Part shown: piece after piece, positions 16,927 to 26,280 of the stretch
Numbering within the stretch: the first letter of the stretch is position 1
Layout: the number at the start of each line of letters is the position of its first letter
Origin: Bdellovibrio bacteriovorus W
Lineage (GTDB): Bacteria; Bdellovibrionota; Bdellovibrionia; Bdellovibrionales; Bdellovibrionaceae
Length of the DNA: 64,000 nucleotides
NCBI GenBank assembly: GCA_000525675.1
Contig: CP002190.1
Location: forward strand, 930,001-994,000
Direction: 5' to 3'
Made by a program: the position numbers and the translations under genes
The notes under the pieces: model-generated
What the model was told of the DNA's origin: nothing
The model's input: only the letters and a program-made list of their open reading frames with translations
Database searches by the model: none

Positions 16927-18321
16927 ATGAAGACTTCTGATTTTAGAATCGAAAAAGACACCATGGGTGAAGTGCAGGTCATGAAGGATAAACTTTGGGG
17001 AGCACAGACCCAGAGGTCTTTAGAAAATTTTAAAATCGGCGGAGATAGATTTCCAAGGGAGATGATTCGTGCCTTGGGTATTCTTAAAAAATCCGCAGCG
17101 AAGGTGAATCATCAACTCGGGCTGCTTGATCAAAAAAAGATGCAGGCTATTAGTGTGGCTTGTGATGAAGTGATTCGCGGTAATTTAGACGCGCATTTCC
17201 CATTGGTTGTTTGGCAAACAGGCTCTGGCACACAGACAAATATGAACGCCAACGAAGTGATCGCCAACAAGGCGATGACGGATTTGGGAGTCGTACTTCC
17301 TAGTAAAGAAATTCATCCTAACGATGATGTGAATAAAGGGCAGTCCTCCAATGATACCTTTCCCACAGCGATGCATATTGCAGTGGCCGAGCAGATTCAT
17401 CATCGGCTTTTGCCAGCTCTAGAAAAACTCCAAAAAGCTTTAGAGCAAAAACAAGAAGAGTTTAAGGATATCGTTAAAATTGGTCGTACGCACTTTATGG
17501 ATGCAACTCCTTTGACATTAGGTCAGGAGTTTTCAGGTTATGCCACGCAGGTGAAAAACACCCAGCAAAGGATTCGCAATACTCAAAGCCATCTCTATGA
17601 GTTGGCTTTGGGAGGGACGGCCGTTGGGACGGGACTCAATACTCATCCTGAGTTTGCTGTGAAAGCTGCGGCAGCTATCGCGCAAGAAACTGGATTGCCT
17701 TTTGTGACGGCTCCTAACAAATTTGAGGCTCTCGCGACCCACGACGCCTTAGTAGAGGTGAGTGGTGCGCTGAACTCAGCGGCCGTGTCTTTGATGAAAA
17801 TCGGCAATGACATTCGCATGCTGGGGTCGGGGCCTCGTTGCGGAATTGGAGAGATTCACCTGCCAGAAAATGAACCAGGCAGTTCTATTATGCCGGGGAA
17901 AGTGAATCCTACTCAGAGTGAAGCTCTCACGATGGTCTGTGCTCAAGTCATGGGCAATCATGTGGCGGTGAGTGTCGGCGGAGCAACGGGGCATTTTGAG
18001 TTGAACGTCTTTAAACCCCTGATTGTGTTTAATGTTTTAAACTCCATTCGTCTTTTGGCAGATGCCAGTGACTCGTTTGTTGAGCATTGTGTCTTGGGAA
18101 TTGAAGCCAACCGTGCGCGGATTCAAAGTCTTTTGCAGAGTTCTCTGATGCTGGTGACGGCGTTAAATCCCCATATAGGCTATGACAATGCAGCTAAAAT
18201 TGCGAAGGCAGCTCATGCAAACGGCACGACTCTTAAGGAAGAGGCCGTTAAGTCTGGCTTATTGACGGCAGAGGAGTTTGATAAAGCGGTGAGGCCTGAG
18301 GATATGGTGGGAATCTCTTAA
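16927..18321 (+). CDS. fumC: Class II fumarate hydratase
   Basis: 464 residues, the usual FumC length. It interconverts fumarate and L-malate in the tricarboxylic acid cycle without an iron-sulfur cluster. [13 protein letters not shown], the SSND stretch in [13 protein letters not shown] and the superfamily signature [13 protein letters not shown] (mobile loop with the catalytic Ser) are present, as is the helix [16 protein letters not shown]. Four bases separate it from the upstream reductase gene, with AAGACG as a weak ribosome site, suggesting coupling. Confidence 0.97.
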   Translation: MKTSDFRIEKDTMGEVQVMKDKLWGAQTQRSLENFKIGGDRFPREMIRALGILKKSAAKVNHQLGLLDQKKMQAISVACDEVIRGNLDAHFPLVVWQTGSGTQTNMNANEVIANKAMTDLGVVLPSKEIHPNDDVNKGQSSNDTFPTAMHIAVAEQIHHRLLPALEKLQKALEQKQEEFKDIVKIGRTHFMDATPLTLGQEFSGYATQVKNTQQRIRNTQSHLYELALGGTAVGTGLNTHPEFAVKAAAAIAQETGLPFVTAPNKFEALATHDALVEVSGALNSAAVSLMKIGNDIRMLGSGPRCGIGEIHLPENEPGSSIMPGKVNPTQSEALTMVCAQVMGNHVAVSVGGATGHFELNVFKPLIVFNVLNSIRLLADASDSFVEHCVLGIEANRARIQSLLQSSLMLVTALNPHIGYDNAAKIAKAAHANGTTLKEEAVKSGLLTAEEFDKAVRPEDMVGIS

Positions 18322-18522
18322 TGAGAGCCCCTTCTGGTGTCTAGAAAGCCAGTCTCACTCTGGCGCACCCTCAGGCTGGGTTGTAATCTTCGAGTTCAGT
18401 AGAGTGCGCTCAGATGAAAAAGGACTAGAGAACGGCGCATCATCAAACTTTGTCTCCTCAGACGGGCTGATTTTTAGTAAGATGACCCCTCGTACGTTTC
18501 ACTGTTTTTAGACTGGATATTC

Positions 18523-19455
18523 ATGAATTCTTTATTGGCAAAAGCGAACTGGATGGATAGAGATGATATCAGACCTTATGTTTTCGTAAGATCTGAAAAT
18601 CAAATCGCTCAACCCGGCTCCGTTCATCGCCTTGACTGGTTTCCTCACACACCCATAGTTAAAAATCCTCTTGAACTTAAAGAACTGGCCTTCGCTGATC
18701 GTATCTACTCTTTGGAAGAACGCGCTTTTGGCCCTTCAAATATGGCGATGCCTCGTTGGGTGTTTTACGATTGTGCAGTGATGCCAGGCTTTGTTGCAGG
18801 TTTTGCGGCACGCCCGAGTGCTTTGACTCCGGCCATGCGTGAAGCTCTAGATCCTAAAAAGTTTCCAGCATCCTTGAGTCCCGTTAAGTCCTCTTCGGTT
18901 TTGTCAGAAGTGCAGAGCCTGGATGATATGGACTGGGTTCCACTTTCACTTTTTATTATTATTCCGACGATGCATAAAGGGGAGTGGGTGGCCCACAACC
19001 TATGCTCAATCAACTCCTTATTACCTAAAGAAGAGCAGTTCTATGGACTGGGTTTCTTATCCAAGGCCTTCGGTCTGTGGTATGCTAACGTTGAGCAGTG
19101 CTCTGGAATGACTCAGTGGGGGAGTCCTGCATTAAAGCTTCACTCTCACTATGGCCACTTAGAAGTAATAGGTTCTTATGCTCCTGTTCACTCTCACGCC
19201 AAGACAATTACTTACCGCGCTGAGGTGAATACGAATTGTTGGGAAAAATTCTTTTCTAGAGAAGAAGATTATGCTTTTTTAGAGAAGTACGCGCAAACGG
19301 GCACTCACATTGATCCCACAAACGAGAAGAGCATGTTCGATATGCAAATGCGTATCGAAAGAAACGAAGGTCCTTTCTTTTTGAGTGCTGGAGAGATCGC
19401 GAAGAAGAGTTTGGATGAGCCTTTGATGATTTATAATTTAAAACAACGTTACTAG
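18523..19455 (+). CDS. Conserved-looking protein of unknown function
   Basis: 310 residues, soluble, no signal peptide, no membrane segment. Notable features are a His- and Tyr-rich middle (KLHSHYGHLEVIGSYAPVHSHAKTI, in shorter pieces) and an acidic C-terminal half. I do not recognise the family. It is followed after 13 bases by the zinc-ribbon/Tudor-like gene and then the Rep/UvrD-like helicase, so an operon of three is likely; a role in DNA metabolism would be inference from that alone. The 201-base gap before it holds no clear feature. Confidence 0.75.
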   Translation: MNSLLAKANWMDRDDIRPYVFVRSENQIAQPGSVHRLDWFPHTPIVKNPLELKELAFADRIYSLEERAFGPSNMAMPRWVFYDCAVMPGFVAGFAARPSALTPAMREALDPKKFPASLSPVKSSSVLSEVQSLDDMDWVPLSLFIIIPTMHKGEWVAHNLCSINSLLPKEEQFYGLGFLSKAFGLWYANVEQCSGMTQWGSPALKLHSHYGHLEVIGSYAPVHSHAKTITYRAEVNTNCWEKFFSREEDYAFLEKYAQTGTHIDPTNEKSMFDMQMRIERNEGPFFLSAGEIAKKSLDEPLMIYNLKQRY

Positions 19456-19468
19456 ATAGGAACGAAAA

Positions 19469-19909
19469 ATGTCGAACATTAGTTTACCCGCTGTCGCAAA
19501 ATCAATTTTTGTATTCTGTAAAAAATGTGATGCTGACAGGTATCATGTTGTTTTAGCTCATACCTCTTCAACATCTGCAAAGATCAAGTGTGAAATTTGT
19601 GGTTCACAAAAAGCATACTCTTTGCCAAAGGCTCAAAGCCGTACAACGAAGCCATTGACTGGTGCTGCTGCGAAAAAACGTGAGCAGACAATGAATTCAC
19701 GTCGCTCAAGCCATAAGAATGAGTACGAAATGTTGATGTCTGATGAAGGCGCTCCAGTAGAGTCGTACAATATGCGTAGCAAGTTTGCAAAAAACGTAAA
19801 ACTGAACCATCCAAAATTTGGTATGGGCTATGTCAAAGAAGCACTCGATGATAAAATCGAAGTGGTTTTCGAGGACGAAGTTCGTTCTCTTATTCATAAC
19901 AGAGTTTAA
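19469..19909 (+). CDS. Zinc-ribbon protein with UvrD/PcrA-type C-terminal Tudor-like motif
   Basis: 146 residues. Two CxxC pairs (Cys17/20 and Cys41/44) make an N-terminal zinc ribbon. The last 35 residues (KLNHPKFGMGYVKEALDD, then IEVVFEDEVRSLIHNR) follow the pattern HPKFG-x-G-x-V...V-x-F of the Tudor-like domain found at the C-terminus of PcrA/UvrD, which contacts RNA polymerase. The next gene, 21 bases downstream, is a UvrD/Rep helicase whose own C-terminus lacks this motif. The middle is basic and low in complexity. The idea of a split helicase accessory subunit is inference. Confidence 0.75.
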   Translation: MSNISLPAVAKSIFVFCKKCDADRYHVVLAHTSSTSAKIKCEICGSQKAYSLPKAQSRTTKPLTGAAAKKREQTMNSRRSSHKNEYEMLMSDEGAPVESYNMRSKFAKNVKLNHPKFGMGYVKEALDDKIEVVFEDEVRSLIHNRV

Positions 19910-19930
19910 GAGTTAGGATTTTTATAAATC

Positions 19931-21958
19931 ATGGAATGGCTGAAGGGTTTAAACCCCGAACAGCAGCAGGCCGTAAAGCATAATTACGGCCCGATGCTTA
20001 TTTTGGCAGGAGCCGGTTCGGGAAAAACCACCGTGCTTGTCTCAAGAACGGGTCGGCTGATCTCCGAGAGAGTCGCACAGGCGCAAGAAATTTGCGTACT
20101 TACATTCACTAATAAAGCTGCAAAAGAATTAAAGCATCGTGTAGGTGTCAAACTGGGTTCAACGGGTAAGAACCTTTGGGCTGGCACCTTTCACTCTTTT
20201 GGTTTGCAGATTCTTCGTAGATTTCATAAGCACGCAGGGTTGAGTCCTTACTTTGGTATTGTCGATCAAAGTGACTGCAATGCTATTATCAAGGACTTGC
20301 TCAAAGACGTTCGCAACTCTGGCAAAGATAAATTCGATGTGGATAAGATTTTATCCATGATCAATGATAGCAGAACAGGGCTTGCGCACACCACAGAAGG
20401 TTTTGACGAGTACCACGAGATGGTGGAACTTTTAACTCCTCGATTTACAAAGCGCTTAGAGCATCTCGGTGTGGTGGATTTTGAGGGGTTATTAATCAAG
20501 CCCTTGCAACTTTTTCGAGAGAATCCAGAAATTTTAGAAAAAGTCCAAAACAGTTTCACGCAAGTGATGGTGGACGAGTTCCAAGATACCAATCGCATGC
20601 AAATGGATCTGATTGCGCAAATTGTGAAGACTCACAATAATTTGACAGTGGTTGGGGACGATGACCAATCCATTTATGGATGGCGTGGGGCTGAAGTTAA
20701 AAATATTTTAAACTTCCCTCAAGAGTTTGCAAATTGCGAGGTGATCAAGCTTGAGAGGAACTATCGTTCTTCGGCAGAGATCCTGGCTGTTGCCAACGCT
20801 GCGATTTCCAAAAATAAAAATCGTCACGGTAAGATTTTAAAATCTGAAAATGCTAAGGACACAGGTGTTCTTCCAGAGCTTTTTGTTTTGGATCGGGAAG
20901 AAGATGAATGTGACTTTGTGGTTAGTGAAATCCTGAACTTTCAAAGGCAGGGATTTTCATATAAAGATTTTGCGATCTTATATCGCTCGAACACCCAGGG
21001 TGGTTTGATCGAGTCGTCTTTAAGGCGCGCTAATATTCCGTATAATATATCTGGTGGAACCTCGATCTTTGATCGCCGTGAGATCAAAGATATGATGGCG
21101 TATTTAAAGCAGGCTTTGGCTCCGAATGAAGTTTCTTTGCGTCGAATTATCAATGTTCCGAGTCGTGGAATTGGGGATACTTCTATTGAGAAACTCACGG
21201 AGTTTTCTCTCAGTCGCCGTATTAATTTCGTGGATGCTTGTCGATTCTGGAAGGATGCCGGAGTTCAGGATAAAGCGGGCGAATCCATCGAACAGCTTTT
21301 TGAGTTTATCGAAAATCTTCCTAAGAACATTTTGGATTTTCATGTGGGCTCTACTCCAGGTGCCAAGATGGTGGAGCTTTTTGAGAGCATCGGTTATCGC
21401 GAGTTTGTCTATTCGACGGCCGCTGATCCGACGAGCGCTGAGAAGAAATGGGTCGTTGTTGAAATCCTCGGACGCATTTTAGATGCCTACCTTGGGAAGC
21501 GATCTTATTCCGTTGAGGCCATTAAGTCTTTTGTGGACTCGATGATGCTTCGAGATGATCTGAACGAGGAAGAAGAAAATCAGAATAAAGTTCAACTGAT
21601 GACTCTGCATGCATCCAAGGGCTTAGAGTTTCCGGTTGTGATTTTAGCGGGGCTTGAGGAAGATCTTCTGCCGCATCGAAACTTGGGATCTGATATCGAT
21701 GAGGAGAGAAGACTTTTTTATGTCGGGGTGACGCGAGCAAAAAAACGCCTTGTGATGTCACGCTGTCAGCAGCGTAAGCGCAATGGTGTTGTTCGGCCGT
21801 CAGCTCCTTCAAGGTTCTTATTGGAAGTACCAACAGAGCTCTATACGGAGTTCCCACAGGGTGCTCGGCCCGTGGTAGGGCAAGATCGTGAAGATCTTGT
21901 GGCGAACTTCTTAGCTAAACTTGATGGTCAACTGACTTCAAAAAAAGGTGGATCTTAG
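19931..21958 (+). CDS. Rep/UvrD-family ATP-dependent DNA helicase
   Basis: 675 residues, superfamily 1A 3'-5' helicase close to Rep in length (673). Motif I GAGSGKT (27-33), Ia TFTNKAA, II VDEFQDTN, III GDDDQSIYGWRGAE, IV LERNYRS, V LMTLHASKGLEFPVV and VI FYVGVTRAKKRL are all intact. The protein stops soon after motif VI (about 60 residues), so the Tudor-like tail of UvrD/PcrA is missing and appears in the preceding gene instead. Likely roles are replication restart and removal of proteins from DNA. The 3' end overlaps the convergent lipoprotein gene by 21 bases. Confidence 0.95.
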   Translation: MEWLKGLNPEQQQAVKHNYGPMLILAGAGSGKTTVLVSRTGRLISERVAQAQEICVLTFTNKAAKELKHRVGVKLGSTGKNLWAGTFHSFGLQILRRFHKHAGLSPYFGIVDQSDCNAIIKDLLKDVRNSGKDKFDVDKILSMINDSRTGLAHTTEGFDEYHEMVELLTPRFTKRLEHLGVVDFEGLLIKPLQLFRENPEILEKVQNSFTQVMVDEFQDTNRMQMDLIAQIVKTHNNLTVVGDDDQSIYGWRGAEVKNILNFPQEFANCEVIKLERNYRSSAEILAVANAAISKNKNRHGKILKSENAKDTGVLPELFVLDREEDECDFVVSEILNFQRQGFSYKDFAILYRSNTQGGLIESSLRRANIPYNISGGTSIFDRREIKDMMAYLKQALAPNEVSLRRIINVPSRGIGDTSIEKLTEFSLSRRINFVDACRFWKDAGVQDKAGESIEQLFEFIENLPKNILDFHVGSTPGAKMVELFESIGYREFVYSTAADPTSAEKKWVVVEILGRILDAYLGKRSYSVEAIKSFVDSMMLRDDLNEEEENQNKVQLMTLHASKGLEFPVVILAGLEEDLLPHRNLGSDIDEERRLFYVGVTRAKKRLVMSRCQQRKRNGVVRPSAPSRFLLEVPTELYTEFPQGARPVVGQDREDLVANFLAKLDGQLTSKKGGS

Positions 21959-22462
21959 AAAAGCAGTGAGTGATTTATTACTCACGTTTGCTTGAACTTC
22001 TTTCAGTGGGGGAAACTCCACCTTGAGGCTCTCTCGATCCCCCTGTTCGATAGTAAGCACAAGGCCACCGCTTTCTTGTTTGGCTGCGATGAGTTTACCA
22101 ATATCAGGTCGGTCTATAAAAAGACCTCCATGGCCAATGGCTCCGACAGAGTAACCATTTTCATCGATGATATTATTACTTTCTAAACGATAGGGACCAG
22201 AAGAAAGTCCAAAGACCTTTTCGTCGATCACATAAGAAAAGCGGATCATGATTTTATCTTGTTGCAGTTGAATCAAAAGTTCAGAGGCGCAGTTCTCTGA
22301 GAGATGACAAGGTCCACTCCAAGTGCCGGCAAGATCGGCGGGCACACCTCTAAAAAGATTTTGAGGGGCTTGAGTGAGTTCACTATCGTCATCGGGCTTT
22401 CCCTTGCGGCAACCTGCCGTTGTAATAAGCATGGCTAAAATTACGATTAGAAGTCTTTTCAC
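21938..22462 (-). CDS. Lipoprotein of unknown function
   Basis: 174 residues. The signal peptide MKRLLIVILAMLITTAGC ends in the lipobox TTAGC, so Cys18 should be lipidated and the protein exported. The mature part contains LAGTWSGPCHL and CASELLIQLQQDKIMIRFSY, a beta-rich lipocalin-like pattern, but the family is not recognised. Its 3' end overlaps the helicase gene by 21 bases. A 34-bp palindrome lies 64 bases before its start. Confidence 0.8.
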   Translation of the reverse strand: MKRLLIVILAMLITTAGCRKGKPDDDSELTQAPQNLFRGVPADLAGTWSGPCHLSENCASELLIQLQQDKIMIRFSYVIDEKVFGLSSGPYRLESNNIIDENGYSVGAIGHGGLFIDRPDIGKLIAAKQESGGLVLTIEQGDRESLKVEFPPLKEVQANVSNKSLTAFLRSTFF

Positions 22463-22525
22463 AGCGATCTCCTGTGTTCATTAAAAAATACTATGGTCTG
22501 GGGCTTTTGGCCTTGAGGAGGATTA

Positions 22526-22559
22526 AGTGACAAAATTGTGAACTCACAATTTTGTCACT
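22526..22559. promoter_or_regulatory. 34-bp near-perfect palindrome between divergent genes
   Basis: AGTGACAAAATTGTGA and TCACAATTTTGTCACT are perfect 16-base inverted repeats separated by two bases. Each arm is itself nearly symmetric (TCACAAttTTGTCA). It lies between the lipoprotein gene (start 22462, leftward) and the small gene at 22680 (rightward). An operator pair is more likely than a terminator because it stands in a divergent gap and has no T run. Confidence 0.5.
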
Positions 22560-22679
22560 AAGCCCAGTCAGTACGGCGACCTCCGCACTGTATCTTTGCA
22601 AGTTTCTTCAAGAGGCATTCATTTCTAAGAGGGGGTTCGCGATATTCAAAGGCGAAAAACTTCACGAGGAGATACTGGA

Positions 22680-22967
22680 GTGAGTGAACCCATAAATCCC
22701 GCTATCGCGGACTTTTTACGATTTTTAGACAATCACGATGAAGAGTGGAATTACGGCGATTTTAAGAGGCAGGGTGATTTGTATTTACAGCGTATTGTGG
22801 ATTCAATGAAGCCTCTGACTCATGAGCAAAACTTGCAGCTTCAGAGGCTCCGTGAGCGCCTTTTGTGGTCTTATGAAGACGACGTCGATGCGATGAGAGG
22901 GATGCTTAAAGAGGCCACGGGATATCTTCGAGAAGCCTCATCTCAGCCCTCACCCGAAGCCCCTTAA
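22680..22967 (+). CDS. Small acidic protein of unknown function
   Basis: 95 residues from a GTG start with GAGGAG eight bases upstream. The protein is acidic and helical (HEQNLQLQRLRERLLWSYEDD), with no signal peptide, Cys pair or membrane segment, and ends in a Ser/Pro-rich tail. The family is not recognised. The ribosome binding site supports that it is expressed. The next gene starts 53 bases later. Confidence 0.65.
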   Translation: MSEPINPAIADFLRFLDNHDEEWNYGDFKRQGDLYLQRIVDSMKPLTHEQNLQLQRLRERLLWSYEDDVDAMRGMLKEATGYLREASSQPSPEAP

Positions 22968-23020
22968 CAGGATGCAGAGCTTAAAATTAATGGAAAATCT
23001 ATGACTTTGACGGAGGAAAC

Positions 23021-23653
23021 ATGCCGCACGTAACAACACACTATGAAAATAACAAAAAAAGGCTTAAAATGCATAAAGATCAAACTCTTCGTAAAAACAG
23101 GAAAAAGAAGATGACGGACGAATCTAAAATTCCCAATGAAGACCTAATGGCTGAAGAACATGCAGAGATGAAGGCGCAAGCTCAAAAAGCTGAGCATTCA
23201 CACTCTAAAAAAGCTTCGTCTGAAAAATCCCCTAAGCACGCAAGTCGCCACGAAAAAACAGAAGCAGACAGCGCTGAGATGGACCAATCTCATTCTGCTT
23301 ATGAAGCGTCAGGTGTCGAGCGTGAAGAAGAGGCGTCATTGGATGAGGATGAGGGAGTTCAGGCATCTTCGGAGGATATGGAAAATCCAAAAGTTCATCT
23401 AGAGTTTTATGGGAGTGAATACATCCGCATGAAAGCCCCTGAAGTTATGAACTTTGCGGAAAGTGTTGTCGGAGAATGGCAGCAAGATGGCGACTTCGAA
23501 GGCCTTCCCGTTGATAATCCAATGGCTCAGATGGTGGCCGCAAAAGCTTTAAGAAAAGCTAAAGATATCGAAAAGACTCTGGATGAAAAAGGCGTCTTCA
23601 CCATTGCACGCATGGGTGTTGATTACGTGAAATCAAAAATTGAAAAAAGGTAG
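23021..23653 (+). CDS. Highly charged, partly disordered protein of unknown function
   Basis: 210 residues; the ATG follows GGAGGAAAC. Residues 1-125 are low in complexity, first basic (KNRKKK), then rich in Glu, Ala, Ser and His (SEKSPKHASRHEKTEADSAE). The last 85 residues (HLEFYGSEYIRMKAPEVM..VGEWQQDGDFEGLPVDNP) look folded. There is no membrane or export signal. BolA follows after 13 bases and may be in the same operon. Function unknown. Confidence 0.7.
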   Translation: MPHVTTHYENNKKRLKMHKDQTLRKNRKKKMTDESKIPNEDLMAEEHAEMKAQAQKAEHSHSKKASSEKSPKHASRHEKTEADSAEMDQSHSAYEASGVEREEEASLDEDEGVQASSEDMENPKVHLEFYGSEYIRMKAPEVMNFAESVVGEWQQDGDFEGLPVDNPMAQMVAAKALRKAKDIEKTLDEKGVFTIARMGVDYVKSKIEKR

Positions 23654-23666
23654 TTAGGAAATATTG

Positions 23667-24005
23667 ATGAGTTCCCGCTTAGAGAGACTGCAAGATCTTT
23701 TAGATAACCAACTTCATCCTTCCGTTTTGCAAATTGAAAACGAGAGCGATAAACACTCTGTACCACCTAACTCAGAAACACATTTCAAAGTTCTGGTGGT
23801 CTCAGAAATTTTTGTCGGTAAATCCCGAATTGATCGGCAGCGACTGGTAAATGATATCATAGCGGGGGAGTATAAAACCGGTTTGCACGCTCTGACCCAA
23901 AGAGCTTTGACTCCTGAAGAGTGGGCCAAAGAGGCTGGTATTCCCTTTGAATCCCCAGATTGCCTTGGTGGCAGCAAGGTAGATTCAAAGATGACTCGAA
24001 AATAG
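23667..24005 (+). CDS. BolA family protein
   Basis: 112 residues, starting at the ATG three bases after an in-frame TTG, with AGGAAA upstream. The BolA fold is indicated by HFKVLVVSEIFVGKSRIDRQRLVNDII and the conserved H in GLHALTQRALTPEEW. BolA proteins partner monothiol glutaredoxins in iron-sulfur trafficking or bind DNA; the only glutaredoxin in the window (13676) is the dithiol type. A terminator follows. Confidence 0.92.
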   Translation: MSSRLERLQDLLDNQLHPSVLQIENESDKHSVPPNSETHFKVLVVSEIFVGKSRIDRQRLVNDIIAGEYKTGLHALTQRALTPEEWAKEAGIPFESPDCLGGSKVDSKMTRK

Positions 24006-24033
24006 AGATTCCGTAAATTAAGACGAAAAAATC

Positions 24034-24067
24034 AAAGGTGGAGTGGAAACATTCCGCCTTTTTTATT
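24034..24067 (+). terminator. Rho-independent terminator after bolA
   Basis: AAAGGTGGA and TCCGCCTTT pair (one G-T wobble), followed by a T run. Confidence 0.8.
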
Positions 24068-24093
24068 TAAGTGAGGGCAGAGGATTGAGGGGG

Positions 24094-24417
24094 CTACTCG
24101 ATAAACTCATCGAGCTGAGATTTTAACTCTCCCAAAAGGCGTTTAACCTCTAGGAGTTGCTCTTGATCTGGAGATATTTTGTCGCTCATTTCTTCCGTCA
24201 AAGTGTCCCAAGAGTTCAATGCGTTCTTTAGATCTGAATTCAGGTTTCCAAAAAGACCTTTTTTGGAGAGCCCTTTGGTAGGTGCTTTTTCATCAGGTCT
24301 TTTCGGATCGTGGGCTCCTTGCTCAGAATTTGAGCATGGCGATGCCTTCGCCGAGCTGGCTGAATCAGAAATTAAACTTAAGGGCTTTTTCGCTGGGTCT
24401 ACGATGCTGTCACTCAC
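24094..24417 (-). CDS. Small hydrophilic protein of unknown function
   Basis: 107 residues from a GTG without a clear ribosome binding site. Ser/Pro/Lys-rich N-terminal half, then a helix (LNSDLKNALNSWDTLTEEM) and a coiled-coil-like acidic end (EQLLEVKRLLGELKSQLDEFIE). No known family. It is divergent from ettA. The weak start and composition leave some doubt that it is translated. Confidence 0.5.
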   Translation of the reverse strand: MSDSIVDPAKKPLSLISDSASSAKASPCSNSEQGAHDPKRPDEKAPTKGLSKKGLFGNLNSDLKNALNSWDTLTEEMSDKISPDQEQLLEVKRLLGELKSQLDEFIE

Positions 24418-24561
24418 TGCTTAACGTTGTTAAAAAAATCGTTGAGGTGCTTCATGCACAGGCGCAGTAGTTTGCTAAGCGCAACTCCATTTGACAAGTG
24501 TTTTTACCCTGATACATTACGTCCCAGAGCCAAAATTTCACTTTGCGAGGAGTTTGACATC

Positions 24562-26232
24562 ATGTCTCAAGAGATTATCTACACAATGAAGGGCGTAAGT
24601 AAAGTATATCCTCCAAATAGATACGTTTTAAAAGATATTTATCTTTCGTACTTTTATGGAGCAAAAATCGGAGTTCTTGGTCTGAACGGATCTGGAAAAT
24701 CAAGTCTGCTTAGAATTATGGCAGGGGTTGATAAGGATTTCATCGGCGAAGCATTCCCTTCTAAAACAATGAAGGTGGGATACTTTGAGCAAGAGCCCCA
24801 ACTCGATGAAACGCTGAGTGTTCGTGACAATATTTTTGCCGGAATGGGTGAGTTGCCTGCATTGATGAAAGAATACAATGCGATCAACGATAAGTTCAGC
24901 GACCCTGATCTTGATCCAGATGAAATGAATAAGCTGATTGAAAAACAAGGCGTGATTCAAGAAAAACTTGAGGCTCTTGGTGCTTGGGATGTTGATCAGA
25001 AAATCGAAATCGTCATGGATGCACTTCGCTGTCCAGATGGAGAACTTCCCGTCACAAATCTTTCAGGTGGTGAGAAGCGCCGTGTGGCTTTGGCTCGTTT
25101 GATTATGTCTGAGCCGGATATTTTATTACTCGATGAGCCTACGAATCACTTGGATGCTGAATCAGTGGCATGGCTTGAGCAATACCTTGCAAAGTTCCCA
25201 GGAACTGTCATTGCGGTGACGCATGATCGTTACTTCCTAGATAACGTAGCTGGCTGGATTTTAGAGCTAGATCGCGGTGAAGGCATTCCTTGGAAAGGGA
25301 ACTATACATCTTGGTTAGAGCAAAAAGATAAGCGCACAGCGAACGAAGCGAAGGATCAAGCTCGTAAGACGAGAACTCTTGAAAGAGAGTTGGATTGGAT
25401 TCGTCAGGGAGCTAAGGCTCGCCAAGCTAAATCTAAAGCGCGTATTTCTAATTACGAAAACTTACTTAAAGAAGCTTCTCCTGAGAAAATTCAAGAGATG
25501 TCTATCTACATTCCACCGGGACCTCGTTTAGGAGACATTGTTGTCGAAGCAAATGGCATCACGAAAGCTTATGGACATAAGGTTCTTCTCGACAACGTGA
25601 GCTTTTCCATTCCTCGCGGGGCAATCGTGGGTGTTATTGGACCAAACGGTGTGGGTAAATCGACTCTTTTCCGTATGATTACAGGTAAAGAACAGCCTGA
25701 TTCTGGCTCATTTAAGGTAGGCGAAACAGTGAAGATTTCTTACGTGGATCAAACACGTGAGACTTTGGATCCAAATAAAACTATTTTTGAAGAGCTTTCA
25801 GGTGGGGCTGATGTGATTCAGTTGGGCTCTCGTGAGATCAATTCTCGTCAGTACGTTTCATGGTTTAACTTCTCTGGAACAGACCAACAGAAAAAAGTGG
25901 GTCAGTTATCGGGTGGGGAACGCAACCGTGTGAATATGGCGAAAATCCTGAAAGAGGGCGGAAACCTTTTACTTCTGGATGAGCCAACGAATGACCTTGA
26001 TGTGAATACAATGCGTGCTCTTGAGGAAGCTCTCTTAGAGTTCGGTGGTTCTGCGGTTGTGATTTCGCATGATCGCTGGTTCTTAGACAGAGTTTGTACT
26101 CATATCATGGCGTTTGAAGGTGATTCAAAAATTGAGTTCTTTAACGGAAACTTTACAGAGTACGAAGAAGATCGAAAAAAGCGCCTTGGAGAAAATGCAG
26201 CTCCAAAACGTATCAGATTTAAAATGATTTAA
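24562..26232 (+). CDS. ettA: Energy-dependent translational throttle protein EttA (ABC-F)
   Basis: 556 residues from the ATG after GAGGAG, matching the 555 residues of E. coli EttA; the open frame reaches further upstream without a better start. Two ABC ATPase domains: Walker A GLNGSGKSS and GPNGVGKST, signatures LSGGEKRRVALAR and LSGGERNRVNMAK, Walker B ILLLDEPTNHLD and LLLLDEPTNDLD. The linker between them (about 240-320) is the basic tRNA-contacting P-site motif. It binds the ribosomal E site and gates the first peptide bond according to the ADP/ATP ratio. It ends in a strong terminator. Confidence 0.96.
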   Translation: MSQEIIYTMKGVSKVYPPNRYVLKDIYLSYFYGAKIGVLGLNGSGKSSLLRIMAGVDKDFIGEAFPSKTMKVGYFEQEPQLDETLSVRDNIFAGMGELPALMKEYNAINDKFSDPDLDPDEMNKLIEKQGVIQEKLEALGAWDVDQKIEIVMDALRCPDGELPVTNLSGGEKRRVALARLIMSEPDILLLDEPTNHLDAESVAWLEQYLAKFPGTVIAVTHDRYFLDNVAGWILELDRGEGIPWKGNYTSWLEQKDKRTANEAKDQARKTRTLERELDWIRQGAKARQAKSKARISNYENLLKEASPEKIQEMSIYIPPGPRLGDIVVEANGITKAYGHKVLLDNVSFSIPRGAIVGVIGPNGVGKSTLFRMITGKEQPDSGSFKVGETVKISYVDQTRETLDPNKTIFEELSGGADVIQLGSREINSRQYVSWFNFSGTDQQKKVGQLSGGERNRVNMAKILKEGGNLLLLDEPTNDLDVNTMRALEEALLEFGGSAVVISHDRWFLDRVCTHIMAFEGDSKIEFFNGNFTEYEEDRKKRLGENAAPKRIRFKMI

Positions 26233-26252
26233 GGTTCACTAGAACTTTGAGG

Positions 26253-26280
26253 AAGGCGGGTCAAGAACCCGCCTTTTTTT
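26253..26280 (+). terminator. Rho-independent terminator of ettA
   Basis: AAGGCGGGT and ACCCGCCTT form a 9-bp stem with a 5-base loop and a T run; the T run overlaps the stop codon of the convergent kinase gene. Confidence 0.9.
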
